From Aedes albopictus (taxonomy: Eukaryota > Arthropoda > Insecta > Diptera > Culicidae): a DNA stretch of 64,000 nt. Position numbers and translations under genes: made by a program. Positions 20,525-32,160 of the stretch are shown in pieces (position 1 is the first letter of the stretch; each line of letters starts with the position of its first letter). A model generated the notes under the pieces. That model saw nothing but the letters and a program-made list of their open reading frames with translations, did no database searches and was not told the origin of the DNA. The DNA lies in NCBI RefSeq assembly GCF_035046485.1, contig NC_085137.1, positions 454,266,980-454,330,979 of the forward strand, in the 5' to 3' direction.

Positions 20525-21024
20525 NNNNNNNNNNNNNNNNNNNNNNNNNNNNNNNNNNNNNNNNNNNNNNNNNNNNNNNNNNNNNNNNNNNNNNNNNNNN
20601 NNNNNNNNNNNNNNNNNNNNNNNNNNNNNNNNNNNNNNNNNNNNNNNNNNNNNNNNNNNNNNNNNNNNNNNNNNNNNNNNNNNNNNNNNNNNNNNNNNNN
20701 NNNNNNNNNNNNNNNNNNNNNNNNNNNNNNNNNNNNNNNNNNNNNNNNNNNNNNNNNNNNNNNNNNNNNNNNNNNNNNNNNNNNNNNNNNNNNNNNNNNN
20801 NNNNNNNNNNNNNNNNNNNNNNNNNNNNNNNNNNNNNNNNNNNNNNNNNNNNNNNNNNNNNNNNNNNNNNNNNNNNNNNNNNNNNNNNNNNNNNNNNNNN
20901 NNNNNNNNNNNNNNNNNNNNNNNNNNNNNNNNNNNNNNNNNNNNNNNNNNNNNNNNNNNNNNNNNNNNNNNNNNNNNNNNNNNNNNNNNNNNNNNNNNNN
21001 NNNNNNNNNNNNNNNNNNNNNNNN
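20525..21024. other. Assembly gap, exactly 500 N
   Basis: A round 500-base run of N is a placeholder of unknown true length. It lies between the degenerate array and the homogeneous 23-bp satellite, so the missing sequence is probably more satellite. Confidence 0.97.
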
Positions 21025-23540
21025 GGAATCGCTCCGGGATTCCGCCAGGAATCGCTCTGGGATTCCGCCAGGAATTCCTCCGGGTTTCCGCCAGGAATTC
21101 CTTCGGGATTCCTCCAGGAATTCCTTCGGGATTCCTCCAGGAATTCCTTCGGGATTCCTCCAGGAATTCCTTCGGGATTCCTCCAGGAATTCCTTCGGGA
21201 TTCCTCCAGGAATTCCTTCGGGATTCCTCCAGGAATTCCTTCGGGATTCCTCCGGGAATTCCTTCGGGATTCCTCCGGGAATTCCTTCGGGATTCCTCCG
21301 GGAATTCCTTCGGGATTCCTCCGGGAATTCCTTCGGGATTCCTCCAGGAATTCCTTCGGGATTCCTCCAGGAATTCCTCCGGGATTCCTCCAGGAATTCC
21401 TCCGGGATTCCTCCAGGAATTCCTCCGGGATTCCTCCAGGAATTCCTCCGGGATTCCTCCAGGAATTCCTCCGGGATTCCTCCAGGAATTCCTCCGGGAT
21501 TCCTCCAGGAATTCCTCCGGGATTCCTCCAGGAATACCTCTGGGATTCCGCCAGGAATACCTCTGGGATTTCGCCAGAAATACCTCTGGGATTTCACCAG
21601 GAATACCTCTGGGATTCCGCCAGGAATACCTTTGGAATTTCGCCAGGAATACCTCTGGGATTTCACCAGGAATACCTCTGGGATTTCACCAGGAATACCT
21701 CTGGGATTTCACCAGGAATACCTCCGAGTTTCCGCCAGAAATTCCTCCAGCAATTCCTCTGGGATTCCGCCAGGAATACCTCTGGGATTCCGCTAGAAAT
21801 TCCTCCAGAATTCCTCCGGGATTCCTCCAGGAATACCTCTGGGATTCCGCCAGAAATTCCTCCAGAATTCCTCCGGGATTCCTCCAGGAATACCTCTGGG
21901 ATTCCGCCAGAAATTCCTCCGGGATTCCTCCAGGACTTCCTCCGGGATTCCTCCAGGAATTCCTCCGGGATTCCGCCAGGAATACCTCTGGGATTCCGCC
22001 AGAAATTCCTCCAGAATTCCTCCGGGATTCCGCCAGAAATTCCTCCGGGATTCCTCCAGGACTTCCTCCGGGATTCCTCCAGGAATTCCTCCGGGATTCC
22101 TCCAGGAATTCTTCCGGGATTCCTCCAGGACTTCCTCCGGGATTCCTCCAGGAATTCCTCCGGGATTCCTCCAGGAATTCCTCCGGGATTCCTCCAGGAA
22201 TTCCTTCGGGATTCCTCCAGGAATTCCTCCGGGATTCCTCCAGGAATTCCTCCGGGATTCCTCCAGGAATTCCTCCGGGATTCCTCCAGGAATTCCTCCG
22301 GGATTCCTCCAGGAATTCCTCCGGGATTCCTCCAAGAATTCCTCCGGGATTCCTCCAGGAATTCCTCCGGGATTCCTCCAGGAATTCCTCCGGGATTCCT
22401 CCGGGATTCCTCCAGGAATTCCTCCAGGATTCCTCCAGGAATTCCTCCGGGATTCCTCCAGGAATTCCTCCGGGATTCCTCCAGGAATTCCTCCGGGATT
22501 CCTCCAGGAATTCCTCCGGGATTCCTCCAGGAATTCCTCCGGGATTCCTCCAGGAATTCCTCCGGGATTCCTCCAGGAATTCCTCCGGGATTCCTCCAGG
22601 AATTCCTCCGGGATTCCTCCAGGAATTCCTCCGGGATTCCTCCAGGAATTCCTCCGGGATTCCTCCAGGAATTCCTCCGGGATTCCTCCAGGAATTCCTC
22701 CGGGATTCCTCCAGGAATTCCTCCGGGATTCCTCCAGGAATTCCTCCGGGATTCCTCCAGGAATTCCTCCGGGATTCCTCCAGGAATTCCTCCGGGATTC
22801 CTCCAGGAATTCCTCCGGGATTCCTCCAGGAATTCCTCCGGGATTCCTCCAGGAATTCCTCCGGGATTCCTCCAGGAATTCCTCCGGGATTCCTCCAGGA
22901 ATTCCTCCGGGATTCCTCCAGGAATTCCTCCGGGATTCCTCCAGGAATTCCTCCGGGAATCCTCCGGGATTCCTCCAGGAATTTCTCTGGGATTCCTCCA
23001 GAAATTCCTCCGGGATTCCTCCAGGAATTCCTCCGGGATTCCTCCAGGAATTCCTCCAGGATTCCTCCAGGAATTCCTCCGGGACTCCTCCAGGAATTCC
23101 TCCGGGATTCCTCCAGGAATTCCTCCGGGATTCCTCCAGGAATTCCTCCGGGATTCCTCCAGGAATTCCTCCGGGATTCCTCCAGGAATTCCTCCGGGAT
23201 TCCTCCAGGAATTCCTCCGGGATTCCTCCAGGAATTCCTCCGGGATTCCTCCAGGAATTCCTCCGGGATTCTTCCAGGAATTCCTCCGGAATTCATCCAG
23301 AAATTCCTCCGGGATTCCTCCAGAAATTCCTCCGGGATTCCTCCAGAAATTCCTCCGGGATTCCTCCAGGAATTCCTCCGGGAATCCTCCGGGATTCCTC
23401 CAGGAATTTCTCTGGGAATTCATCCGGGAATTCCTCCAGGATTCCTCCGAGAATTCCTCCAGGATTCCTCCGGGAATTTCTCCGAGATTCCTTCGGGAAT
23501 TCCTCCGAAAATTTCTCCGGGAATTTCATTAAGAAATCTT
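21025..23540. repeat. 23-bp satellite array, GGAATTCCTCC + GGGATTCCTCCA
   Basis: The unit is an 11-bp half GGAATTCCTCC and a 12-bp half GGGATTCCTCCA; about 109 units fit the assembled length. Blocks differ: TTCG-type units at about 21080-21360, GAATACCTCTG-type units at 21530-22020, then a nearly uniform block to about 23280 and a decaying edge. Neither strand of the unit contains a stop in any frame, and 23 is not a multiple of 3, so all six frames stay open with a 23-residue peptide period. The resulting frames (up to about 1,000 codons) are artefacts of the repeat, with no start context, splice sites or codon bias to support translation. Confidence 0.95.
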
Positions 23541-24781
23541 TGACCAGATTACTAATGGATTTCTTGATGATTCATCGGAGAATTTTCTTGTGTAATAAGC
23601 AAGAACTGTTTGAAATTGATTTTCATTATTTAACGCTACTTCATTACCACATTTGTATAAACGAAATTCTTATTCTACATGGGAAAGCAATCTATTTCTG
23701 TCTCTGATAAATTGCATAACTTTTCCCCGTAATAAACAACCAATTCTCCACCAGTGAATCATAGGCTCCATCGCACTCCTCCCGAAGCATCAATTAATCA
23801 CCATCTCAAGCGTGCACAAAAAGTATCAAAATCACGCAACAAGAGAGCTCACCCCGAGACACATTTTCCACAATCGCTTTTCCGGACTTGTGAGGCACAA
23901 TCCTTTCCTCGCGCCAACGACGACGACGACGACGAAGAGAGAAAACAACAATCTCAGCCAGCCATTAATCGTTTTTTGGCCAACATTTCACTCGTCCCGC
24001 CCGGCACGAAACCACGTTCCGGAACGGACTTCGAAGAGCAGGAGAAATAAAAAATGGAGCCGAGAATCCAGCAGCCAAAATCACTTATTTTGCTCTTTGC
24101 AAACAACTGAAATGTTTCCGGCGCGTCGCCGCCGACGAAACCACAATCAAACTAGTGCGCTCGCCGCGAGGACGGAGCGCAAAAACTGTTTATTTATTTT
24201 CGGCATAGCTCTCTGCTGGTCTCTGGTTACCGGCTTGTGGGGTATTTTGTAAAATGTGTGTATTCTATTTCGCAGCAACTCATAAAATTGTAGCATCGAT
24301 TGGTTTGGGCCACGTCGTCCTCCCATCAGCAAAGCAAATAAACATGGGTTTTCCAGAGCAAACGGTTGGGCTGGTTCCAATCAACGCCCCATAAATAGTT
24401 GTTGGCTCTTGATGGCAAATTGGAAACTAGTGTGTATATCGCTGCTGCAAGGCTGGTGACTATCAAAGCTCATTAAAAACGGCTCAAAATTTCCATTTTG
24501 TTGCCGCACATATTCTCTACGGAGTGCTGTTGTATCTGTCTGTTGGTTGATCCGGGAAAATATGCGTTCGGTTTTAGTCTGCGGGGCCTGTCTTCACCGT
24601 CCGAGAATCATTCAACAGGGCTGGTGGCGAATCGGTTTTAGCGGTGTTGGTCGATCTAGATTCCGATATTTGATTGTAATCACTTTTCGCTCAATGTTTA
24701 CGTTCCGTGCCAAGCAACACACTGCCTGCAAAGAGTGAATTTATTATGATACATATTGCCATGTACTGGCATTCTACCACA
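23541..24781. other. Unique, GC-richer island; no gene recognised
   Basis: A (GAC)n run lies near 23920. Overlapping short frames at 23754-24252 are not recognisable. The composition resembles 5'-regulatory or intronic unique DNA between repeats. Confidence 0.4.
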
Positions 24782-25012
24782 TTTGCTGATGGCTGAAACA
24801 TACTGGGAAAACCTGTAATTAGAAGGCCCGAAATGTTGCTAATTAACAAATTGAGAAATAAAATTTGTGAAAAAAAAATGCGTTCTAGTGGGATTCGAAC
24901 CCACCACTCCGTATTCGCTAGACCGGCGCTTTAACCAACTAAGCCACAGAACAACAAACGATTCTGCGTAATAGAAAGTCAAACTGACATCGAAGCCGCA
25001 CAATGAACACAA
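24782..25012 (-). mobile_element. tRNA-headed SINE, family 3, copy A
   Basis: The tRNA-like part (24880-24954, minus) has A box GGCTTAGTTGG and B box GGGTTCGAATCCCAC. Both the 5' flank (GACTTTCTATTACGCAGAAT) and the 3' tail (AATTAGCAACATTT, TTCTAATTACAGG, ATCAGCAAA) are shared with copy C at 57446-57676, so the repeated unit is larger than a tRNA. Imperfect pairing in the acceptor and anticodon stems argues against a working tRNA gene. Confidence 0.8.
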
Positions 25013-25046
25013 GTTTTCCACATACCTATCTCTTTCGTCTAAATGT

Positions 25047-25185
25047 TGTTCTGTGTCTTAGTTGTTTAAAGCGCCGGTCTAGCGAATACGGATTCGTGGG
25101 TTCGAATCCCACCAGAACGCATTTTTTTCACAAATTTCATCTATCAATTTATCAATTAGCAACATTTCCTGCCTCCTAACCTTTA
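25047..25185 (+). mobile_element. tRNA-headed SINE, family 3, copy B
   Basis: The tRNA-like head at 25047-25119 (GCGCCGGTCTAGCGAATACG, GGGTTCGAATCCCACC) is followed by a T-run and AATTAGCAACATTTCC. It lies only about 90 bp from the inverted tRNA-like part of copy A. The A box is altered (GTCTTAGTTGTTT). Confidence 0.78.
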
Positions 25186-26090
25186 GTTAATTTACATTCA
25201 CTTGTTATATATTTACGGAAGAAAAAGAAACCTACCATCGAATAAACTAATGTCGACTAAACTGGTGAGCTCGTTCCATGTTTACATTCATTTGCCTAAA
25301 GACTATTTTCCCAGCACTACTTGTCGCTCCCAGCCCTGCCATTCGCATGTGGGGTGCCGCACGCCATCTATCCAGCAACTAGCAGCACGCACTTGTTCAC
25401 GACGAGTTTAAAATTTGAGAAAAAAGGTCTGGAAGGCATCATTCTCTCGTCGTCGTTCGCTGCTCCTGTTCTTGACCCGTCCCATCTCCTTTTCTCACTA
25501 CCAACCACATGGTATTCCTCACGGAGCCCTTCTCGTTTTTTGTGTGTGCCGACCCGGCTGCCGAACCGACGACGACGATGACGACGTTCATGCCCCATGG
25601 AGTTTTGTTTGGAGGGAAAATCCGAAACCAAAAGAAGCAGCAGAACGTTCCCATCCTACTGGCGGTTGGGCTTGGCTGACTGGCTCTAACCGAGAGAGAA
25701 AAAGGCACCATGTTGCGTTGAAAGCGAATCATTTTCCGCCGGCGTCGTCGTCGTCATCGTTTAGGTGGAGTATGTATCAGTTTATGTATGTGTGTGTGGG
25801 TATGTGTACTGCGTAGTCTCAAACGAACCGAGAACTGTACTGAAACACAGTCTTGTTGTGTCTTGTGGTGGGAAACGACAAGAGGACTTGCTGGGAATTT
25901 GCCTCAATGAGCACGACGAGTGGCGAATGGCTGGACTGAACCCTTGCCTCAACCGCAACAGCGGCATCTGGTTAGGAAAAGCAGGACATTTACGACCATA
26001 TACTCTTAGTATAAGGCGTGGAGGTGTGCGTCCCAGTAATTCACATGTGCATGTTATGTAATTACTGTGTCTATTGAATGTGATTGCTTT
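25186..26090. other. Unique sequence; no gene recognised
   Basis: GGTGAGCTCGTTCCATGTTT at about 25264 is a member of the dispersed GAGCTC motif family. Short GAC/GTC runs occur near 25567 and 25743. The overlapping short frames on both strands at 25321-26093 are unrecognised. Confidence 0.4.
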
Positions 26091-26960
26091 CAAATAGTAG
26101 ACTTCAACTACACTGGAAATATCCGGCTAAACCTCTGGAAATGTCCAGAAAAGACACTGCAAACTTTCAGAACAACATCTGTAAACTTTTAGAATCTTCC
26201 AGTAGAACACCTAGAAACGTCAGAAAGAACCCCTTAAATCACACAGAGAAATATCTGGAAACATCCAGATAAATCTCTGAAGAAGTTTGCCAAAACCTAT
26301 TGGGACATTGAGATCTACAGATGAACCTCTGAACGATAATCTCTGGGAACGGCTACAGAAGTCTCTGTAGCTCTCAGATGAACCCCCAGAAACCTTCACA
26401 TGAATCTACGGCCCAGATAAATGTTTGGAAATGACCCATGAGACCACTAGAAATATTTAGATGAATCTCCGGAGACGGCGATGGGTAATGCATAATCAAA
26501 TTCATTACATCACATCACAAACAATCTAACGCTGAAGAAGCAGCGGTTTTATCCAAATATCTAAAAACGTCCATTACAATGGAATATCTAAAAACGTCCA
26601 TTACAATGGAATCTCTAGAAACTTCAGAAGTACTTATGGAAACGTCCATAAGTATCTTTGGAAACTCCCAGTAGAACCTCTGGAAACGATATTCCGACAA
26701 ACTTCTGAGAACATCCAGATTAACCTCAGGAAACGTCCGGACGAGTTTTTAAAAACTTCCGGACGATCCTCTAGAAACGGCCAAAGGAACCTCTTCTGGA
26801 AATATTCAGAGCATACTCTGCAAACTTACAGCAGAGCCTATGCAATGCTTCAGAATGGTCTAGGTAAACTTCCAGAGGCGTCCTTTAGTAACCTTCAGAA
26901 ACGTCCAAAAGAACACAAAAACATCTGAAAACATCCAGATAAATCTCTGATCTGATCTCT
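26091..26960. repeat. Degenerate 22-bp array, left block
   Basis: Units of the type GAACCTCTGGAAACGTCCAG recur every 22 bp, or in 11-bp half steps, with substitutions and small indels. The block resumes after the element at 27135-28362. Confidence 0.75.
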
Positions 26961-27134
26961 GATCATACCTGTCGAGACGTTCTAATTAACCTCAACAAAC
27001 AAGTCCTATTGAAAGAAATGTCTAGATGATCCTCTGGAATCGTACACTTCTGGAAATGTGCGGAAGAAACGTCCAAATGTGTCACTAAACCCACACGTTT
27101 AAATAAACGACTAGATTTGCTACGAGAAGAACTT

Positions 27135-28362
27135 CCCGAGCAGATGGGAATAGCAACAGCATAATAAAATGTGTTATTTTGGAAAAATAACTGAGTAGCG
27201 GAAACAGTTATTTTCATGTTATTTACATAACATATCCTGTTATAAACTTGTCTGTCATCAGCGGAAAAATAACAAAAATATAACAAAAAATGTTCCTGGA
27301 AGACCTGTTTAATAACATGTTTTGTTAGTTTCAATAACAACTTAATAACAGCGAATTTTTAAAATATTTCAATAACAAATTTTGATATGAATACGTTATT
27401 GATAACAATCTTCAAACAAAATTTGCTTTTTTTTCTGTTGCGGATAGGAACTCCTCTAAAGTCTCATATGCATTCAATGGGATACGCAACAATAGGATCT
27501 ATTGTTAAGTGTTTCATTCATAATTGGGACGCTATTGTTGTCGCAAGCGATTTAATATCGAAAACAGAGAGAAACAATAGTTTTCGTTTATTTTCCAAAC
27601 AACTTACGATGAAAAACTACCGTCGTTTCGAAACCCTTTATTGGGTGGTTCATTGTTTATAAGATTAATTTACATTATTACCCCATTGATTGACACATTT
27701 ATCCAAGTGAATCTAAGTGGGCTGGATGCAGTGAAATCAATAAAAATAAAATGTCCAAAAATAATCAATGGAGTTCTTGATGACTTATTTTTTTTTTAAT
27801 TTTTGTCGAGAATGTGTTGTTCGTCGTTGAATTCCACCAGTTGATCCAAAATGTTTCATAAAATGAACACTCTATTACACTCTATATTTTCGTATTCATA
27901 CCTAACTGAAACTGGGACAAAAAGACAGGTATACTTTTCAAAGTGCTAAAACAAAAGGCTGATAAGTTGGCACTGTCACAGTTAAAAATAATGTCAGTAA
28001 GAAGAGGAACTGATGACAAAATAATATTTTCTCTTACAGTTCCTCACGGAATGCTGTGAACAACGAAAATCTCGAATGGTATAGTTTTGATTGCAAAATT
28101 AGTTATGTTGTAATATTAATGATCAAATATTTGTACAGTGTCAATGACACAATAATAACTGAACTTGTGCTACAACAAAACATGGTATTGAAATGTAATT
28201 TAAATAAAATATACCAAGAGCACGATTATAACAAAATAAGATTGCCCAACAGAACATGTTATGGAACGGTGATGATGTAATAAGTTAATAATAACAAACC
28301 GAGATACAAAAACAGGTTTTGTGATTCCGTTGTTATTATTTTGATATTTTCCTCTGCTCGGG
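27135..28362. mobile_element. TIR element with CCCGAGCAGA ends, inside the 22-bp array
   Basis: The ends CCCGAGCAGATGGGAAT and ATTTTCCTCTGCTCGGG are inverted partners with mismatches. The AT-rich interior is full of TTATTTT and AATAAC phrases in both orientations and has no coding potential. The flanks on both sides are 22-bp array sequence; a TSD was not clear. Confidence 0.65.
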
Positions 28363-28370
28363 TTGTCTAT

Positions 28371-28490
28371 AGACAAGACTAGAAGAGATTCTTAGAACCA
28401 TCATAAAACCAAAATAAAAGGTATAAGGTTTTATGCCGGTTCTTAAAACCTCTACAAGACTAATTGGTCATCAAAATGTTACTTGGGTAT
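28371..28490. mobile_element. Small hairpin element next to the CCCGAGCAGA element
   Basis: AGAACCATCATAAAACC and GGTTTTATGCCGGTTCT face each other with a short AT-rich centre, followed by GTTACTTGGGTA, the end motif of the element at 14321-15575. It is probably a rump of a MITE. Confidence 0.5.
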
Positions 28491-31400
28491 GTTTATGGAG
28501 ATGTCCTGAGGACCCATCCAGGAAAGGCCCGGAGGAATCGGTGGAGATGTTCAGATGAACTTCTGAGAATGTCCAGAGGAACCTCTGGAAACGTCCAAAG
28601 GAGTCCCTGTAAACTACCAGGTGAACTCATAGAAACGTTCACTAGAACCTATGGAAACGACTAGATTTGCTACTGGAAACTCTTTGAAAAACTTGTTTAT
28701 CCCTATGGAGATGTCTAGAGGAATCATCCAGGAAAGGTCCAGAGAATCCTCTATAAACGTCCAGAGGAATCGGTGGAGATGCTCAGATGAAATTCGTCGA
28801 AATGGAAGTATGAAGGTATCCAGATGAACCCCCAAAAACGTACATAACGCTTCTTAAAACCTTTTGAAACTTCCAGAGACGATTCTCTGAAAACTTCTGG
28901 ACGAACCTCTGGAGACAGACTTTGCAAACTGTCAGAGGAGCCTTTATATATTTCTAGAATAACTACTAGAAACACCCATAAGAACCACCAAAATCACAAA
29001 GAACATGTGGAAATGAATCTATAAAAACATGCGGAGAAACCTGTTGAGATGTTCAGATCAATCTCAACAATTGGTCTCTACACTGCTACACGCCCACAGC
29101 GAATCCCTGGAATCATCCAGATGAATCTCTGGAAACCTGCAGATATATCTCTGAAAACGTCCGGAGGAACCTCTGGAACCGTCCAAAGGATACTCTGTAA
29201 ACATGAATGTGAATCTCTGGAAACGTTCACAAGAACCTATGGAAACACCCTGAGAAATTTGTGGGATAGTCCCAAGGAACTTCTGGAAACATCCAGACGA
29301 ACCTACGGAGATGTACAAGGGACTCCCATGAGACGTCTGGTGAAGGTACATCGTGCCTAGCAGTCGGAAATTTTCCGCGTGTGCCGTTGTAAACGATAAC
29401 TGTGTAACTGGTATCCGTAATAGCTCGAACTAATGCAGTGGATTCTACAAATGGTAATGAACGAGCGAATGTATCATCTCTACTAATTGAATAGCGTTGA
29501 TGAACGCATAAGAAGCGTTGGTGGTATCCAAACATCGGGAAACGTCCAGTGAAACCATCCGAAGGAATCTCTAGAAACGTCCAGAAGTACTGGAAATGTC
29601 CATACTTATCTCTGGGAACATCCAGAATGTATCTCTGGAAACGTCTATAAGAAACTTTTGAAACGCCCAAATGAACCTGTGGACACATCCAGGTAAATCC
29701 TCTAAATCGTCCGCAATGCTCCAAGGAACTTCTGAAAAAGTCCATTCAATTCGCTGAAAACTTCAGGATAAATCTCTGAAAACATTCTGAAGGGAGACTA
29801 TCAAACTTTCAGTCTTTGTAGTGTTTCAGAAGAGCTTCCAGAGGATTCTTTTGTAACCCACAGATGAACTCCTAAAACGTCCAGCTCAAGAATAAGTATA
29901 GGAACTTTGGGAAATACCTAGACAAATATCTGAAAACATACGGAGAAACCTGTTTAGAGGTCAGACGAAATTCAACTAACGTTGAGAAGCACCCCGTGGA
30001 ATCGTCCGCAAGAACTTTTGGAACGTACTAACAAATCGCTGAACCCACGCCTGGAATCATTCAAATGAACCTCCAGAGAAGCGCAAAAGATCCCTTAAAA
30101 AGTCTTGTGGAGGCTCATGTACAGATAAAAATTTCCAGAGACCCCTGGAAACGTACACAACCCTCCGAGAAACGTCTGGAAACGTCCAAACGATTCTCGC
30201 TGTTTCAGGAGAGCTTCCAGAGTAACCTTTTGTAATCTACAGATGAACTCCCAGAAACGTCCACCTCGAAAATAATACACAGGAACTTCTGGAAATACCC
30301 AGCAACCTGTTGAAACGTACAGACCGATGAACCTCAGCAAACGTCTAGATTAATCCCGTGGAATCGTCCGTAAGACGTTTTGCAAACGTACTGAGGAATC
30401 GCTGTAACCGTCCGGAGGAATCTTCGGAAACGTCCACAAGAACCTTCGAAAACGTCCGAAAGAACCTTTGGAAACATCTAGACCAGATCAATCTCCGAAG
30501 ACGTCCAGAGGAGCCCCTAAAACATCGTACAATTCAACCTTTGTCACCGTCCAGATAAATTTCTGAAAACGTCTAGCTGAACCTCCGCCATTGTCCAGAA
30601 AGAGTAATCTCTTAAAATGTGCCAAGTTGTGGAAACGTACTGAAGAATCGCTAAACACGTCCGGAGAACGCCCGGAAACGTCCACAAGAACCTTTGAAAA
30701 CGTCTGAAGGAATCTTTGAAAACATCTAGACCAGATCAATCTCCGAAGACGTCCAGAGGAGCCCCTAAAAACATCGTACAAATAAACCTTTGTCATCGTC
30801 CAGATAAATTTCTGAAAACGTCTAGTTGAACCTCCGCCATTGTCCAGAAAGAGTAATCTCTTAAAATGTGCCAAGTTGTGGAAACGTACTGAAGAATCGC
30901 TAAAAACTTCCAGAGAACTCCTAGAAACGTCCACAAGAACCTTTAAAAACGTCTGATGGAACCTCTGGAAACATCCAACCAGATAAATCTCCGAAGACGT
31001 TTAGAGCAGCCCCTAAAAACGTCTGGTGGAGGCGCGTGTACAGTTAAACCTTCGTCACCTTCCAGTTGAACTTCTGGGAACGTCTAGCCGAATCTCAGCC
31101 ATCGTCCAGAAAGAGGTACCTCAGAAAATGTTCCATGGAATCTCTGAAATCATCCAGACGAACCTCCAAACATCAGAACCTCCAAAGACGTCCAAAAGTG
31201 CCCTTCAAAAGTCTAGTGGAGGCACTTGTACAGGCAGATGTATTTCCGGAGACGTCTAGAAGAGTTTAGACTTTGGAAAGATTTCTGGAGACGTCCAGCT
31301 GTCCGGAATCATTCAGACGAGCCTCCAGAGATGCTCAAAAGAACCCCTTGAAAAATTTAGTGGAGTGGAGGCACATGTGCAGGCAGATGAATTTCCGGAA

Positions 31401-32160
31401 ACGTCTAGACGAGTTTGGAAAGATCTCTGCAGATGTCCAGTTATCGATAGTACCAAAGGGAACTCTGCGATCATCTAGGCGAGCCTCTGGAGAAGTCCAA
31501 AAGAGCCCCTTTATAAGTCTAGTGGAGGTACGTGTACACACTGTACACTGTACAGCCAAATGAACTTACGGAGACGTCTATAAGAGTTTAGATATACTTC
31601 TAGAGACGTCCAGTTGTGGATATTTTCAAAGGAACCTCTGGAATCATTCAGCCAGATGAACTTCCGGAAACGTCTAGTAGAGTATATAAAAGCTCTCTCT
31701 TTCAGCTGTTCAGCTGTCGATACATAGTACCAAAGAAACCTCTGGGATCATCCAAACGAGCCTCCGGAGAAGTCCAAAAAGCCCTTCAAAAGCCTGATGG
31801 AGGCAAATGTAAAGGCAGACGTCTAAATAGAAGAGTCTTTGACTAGCTGACTATATTTTGTGGATAATCTCAGAGTGTTTCTAACGCTCAGTTTACCACT
31901 TCAGAATGTCTCACCTACATACCTGTACAGAGTGCTATGCGTACTTCCCCTTAAGTTGCTATGGATACCTCCAGAGAAATCTCCAGCTACACTGAAGTTT
32001 GGAGGTGTAGAAAACAGCTTTGAGCGAACCTTCGGATACCTGCAAATAATCTCTCGATACCTGGGGAGTGACGATTATTTTTTTCTTAGTAGAAGCTGTC
32101 GAATCGTACTGAGTGAATTTCTCTGGATATCTCTGAAGCGAAAGTAAAGAACTCACGCAG
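28491..32160. repeat. Degenerate 22-bp array, right block, with 248-bp higher-order units
   Basis: Twenty-two-bp units are very regular around 29100-29340 (nine in a row with few indels), typified by GAACCTCTGGAAACGTCCAG. A higher-order unit beginning GACCAGATCAATCTCCGAAG repeats at about 30481, 30729 and 30979 (steps of 248-250 bp). Apparent open frames on both strands track the period and are not genes. Confidence 0.8.

Noticed and set aside
21025..23540. CRISPR-like regular repeats
   Set aside because: There are no unique spacers; units are contiguous, and the window is eukaryotic.
20517..23543. Very long open frame of about 1,000 codons on the plus strand, with matching long frames on the minus strand
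   Set aside because: They arise because the 23-bp satellite unit lacks stops in all six frames; part of the plus frame is N. No start context, domain or splicing support.
24880..25119. Two facing tRNA genes
   Set aside because: Good A and B boxes, but weak acceptor and anticodon stems, and both flanks are shared with a third copy, so these are SINE heads.
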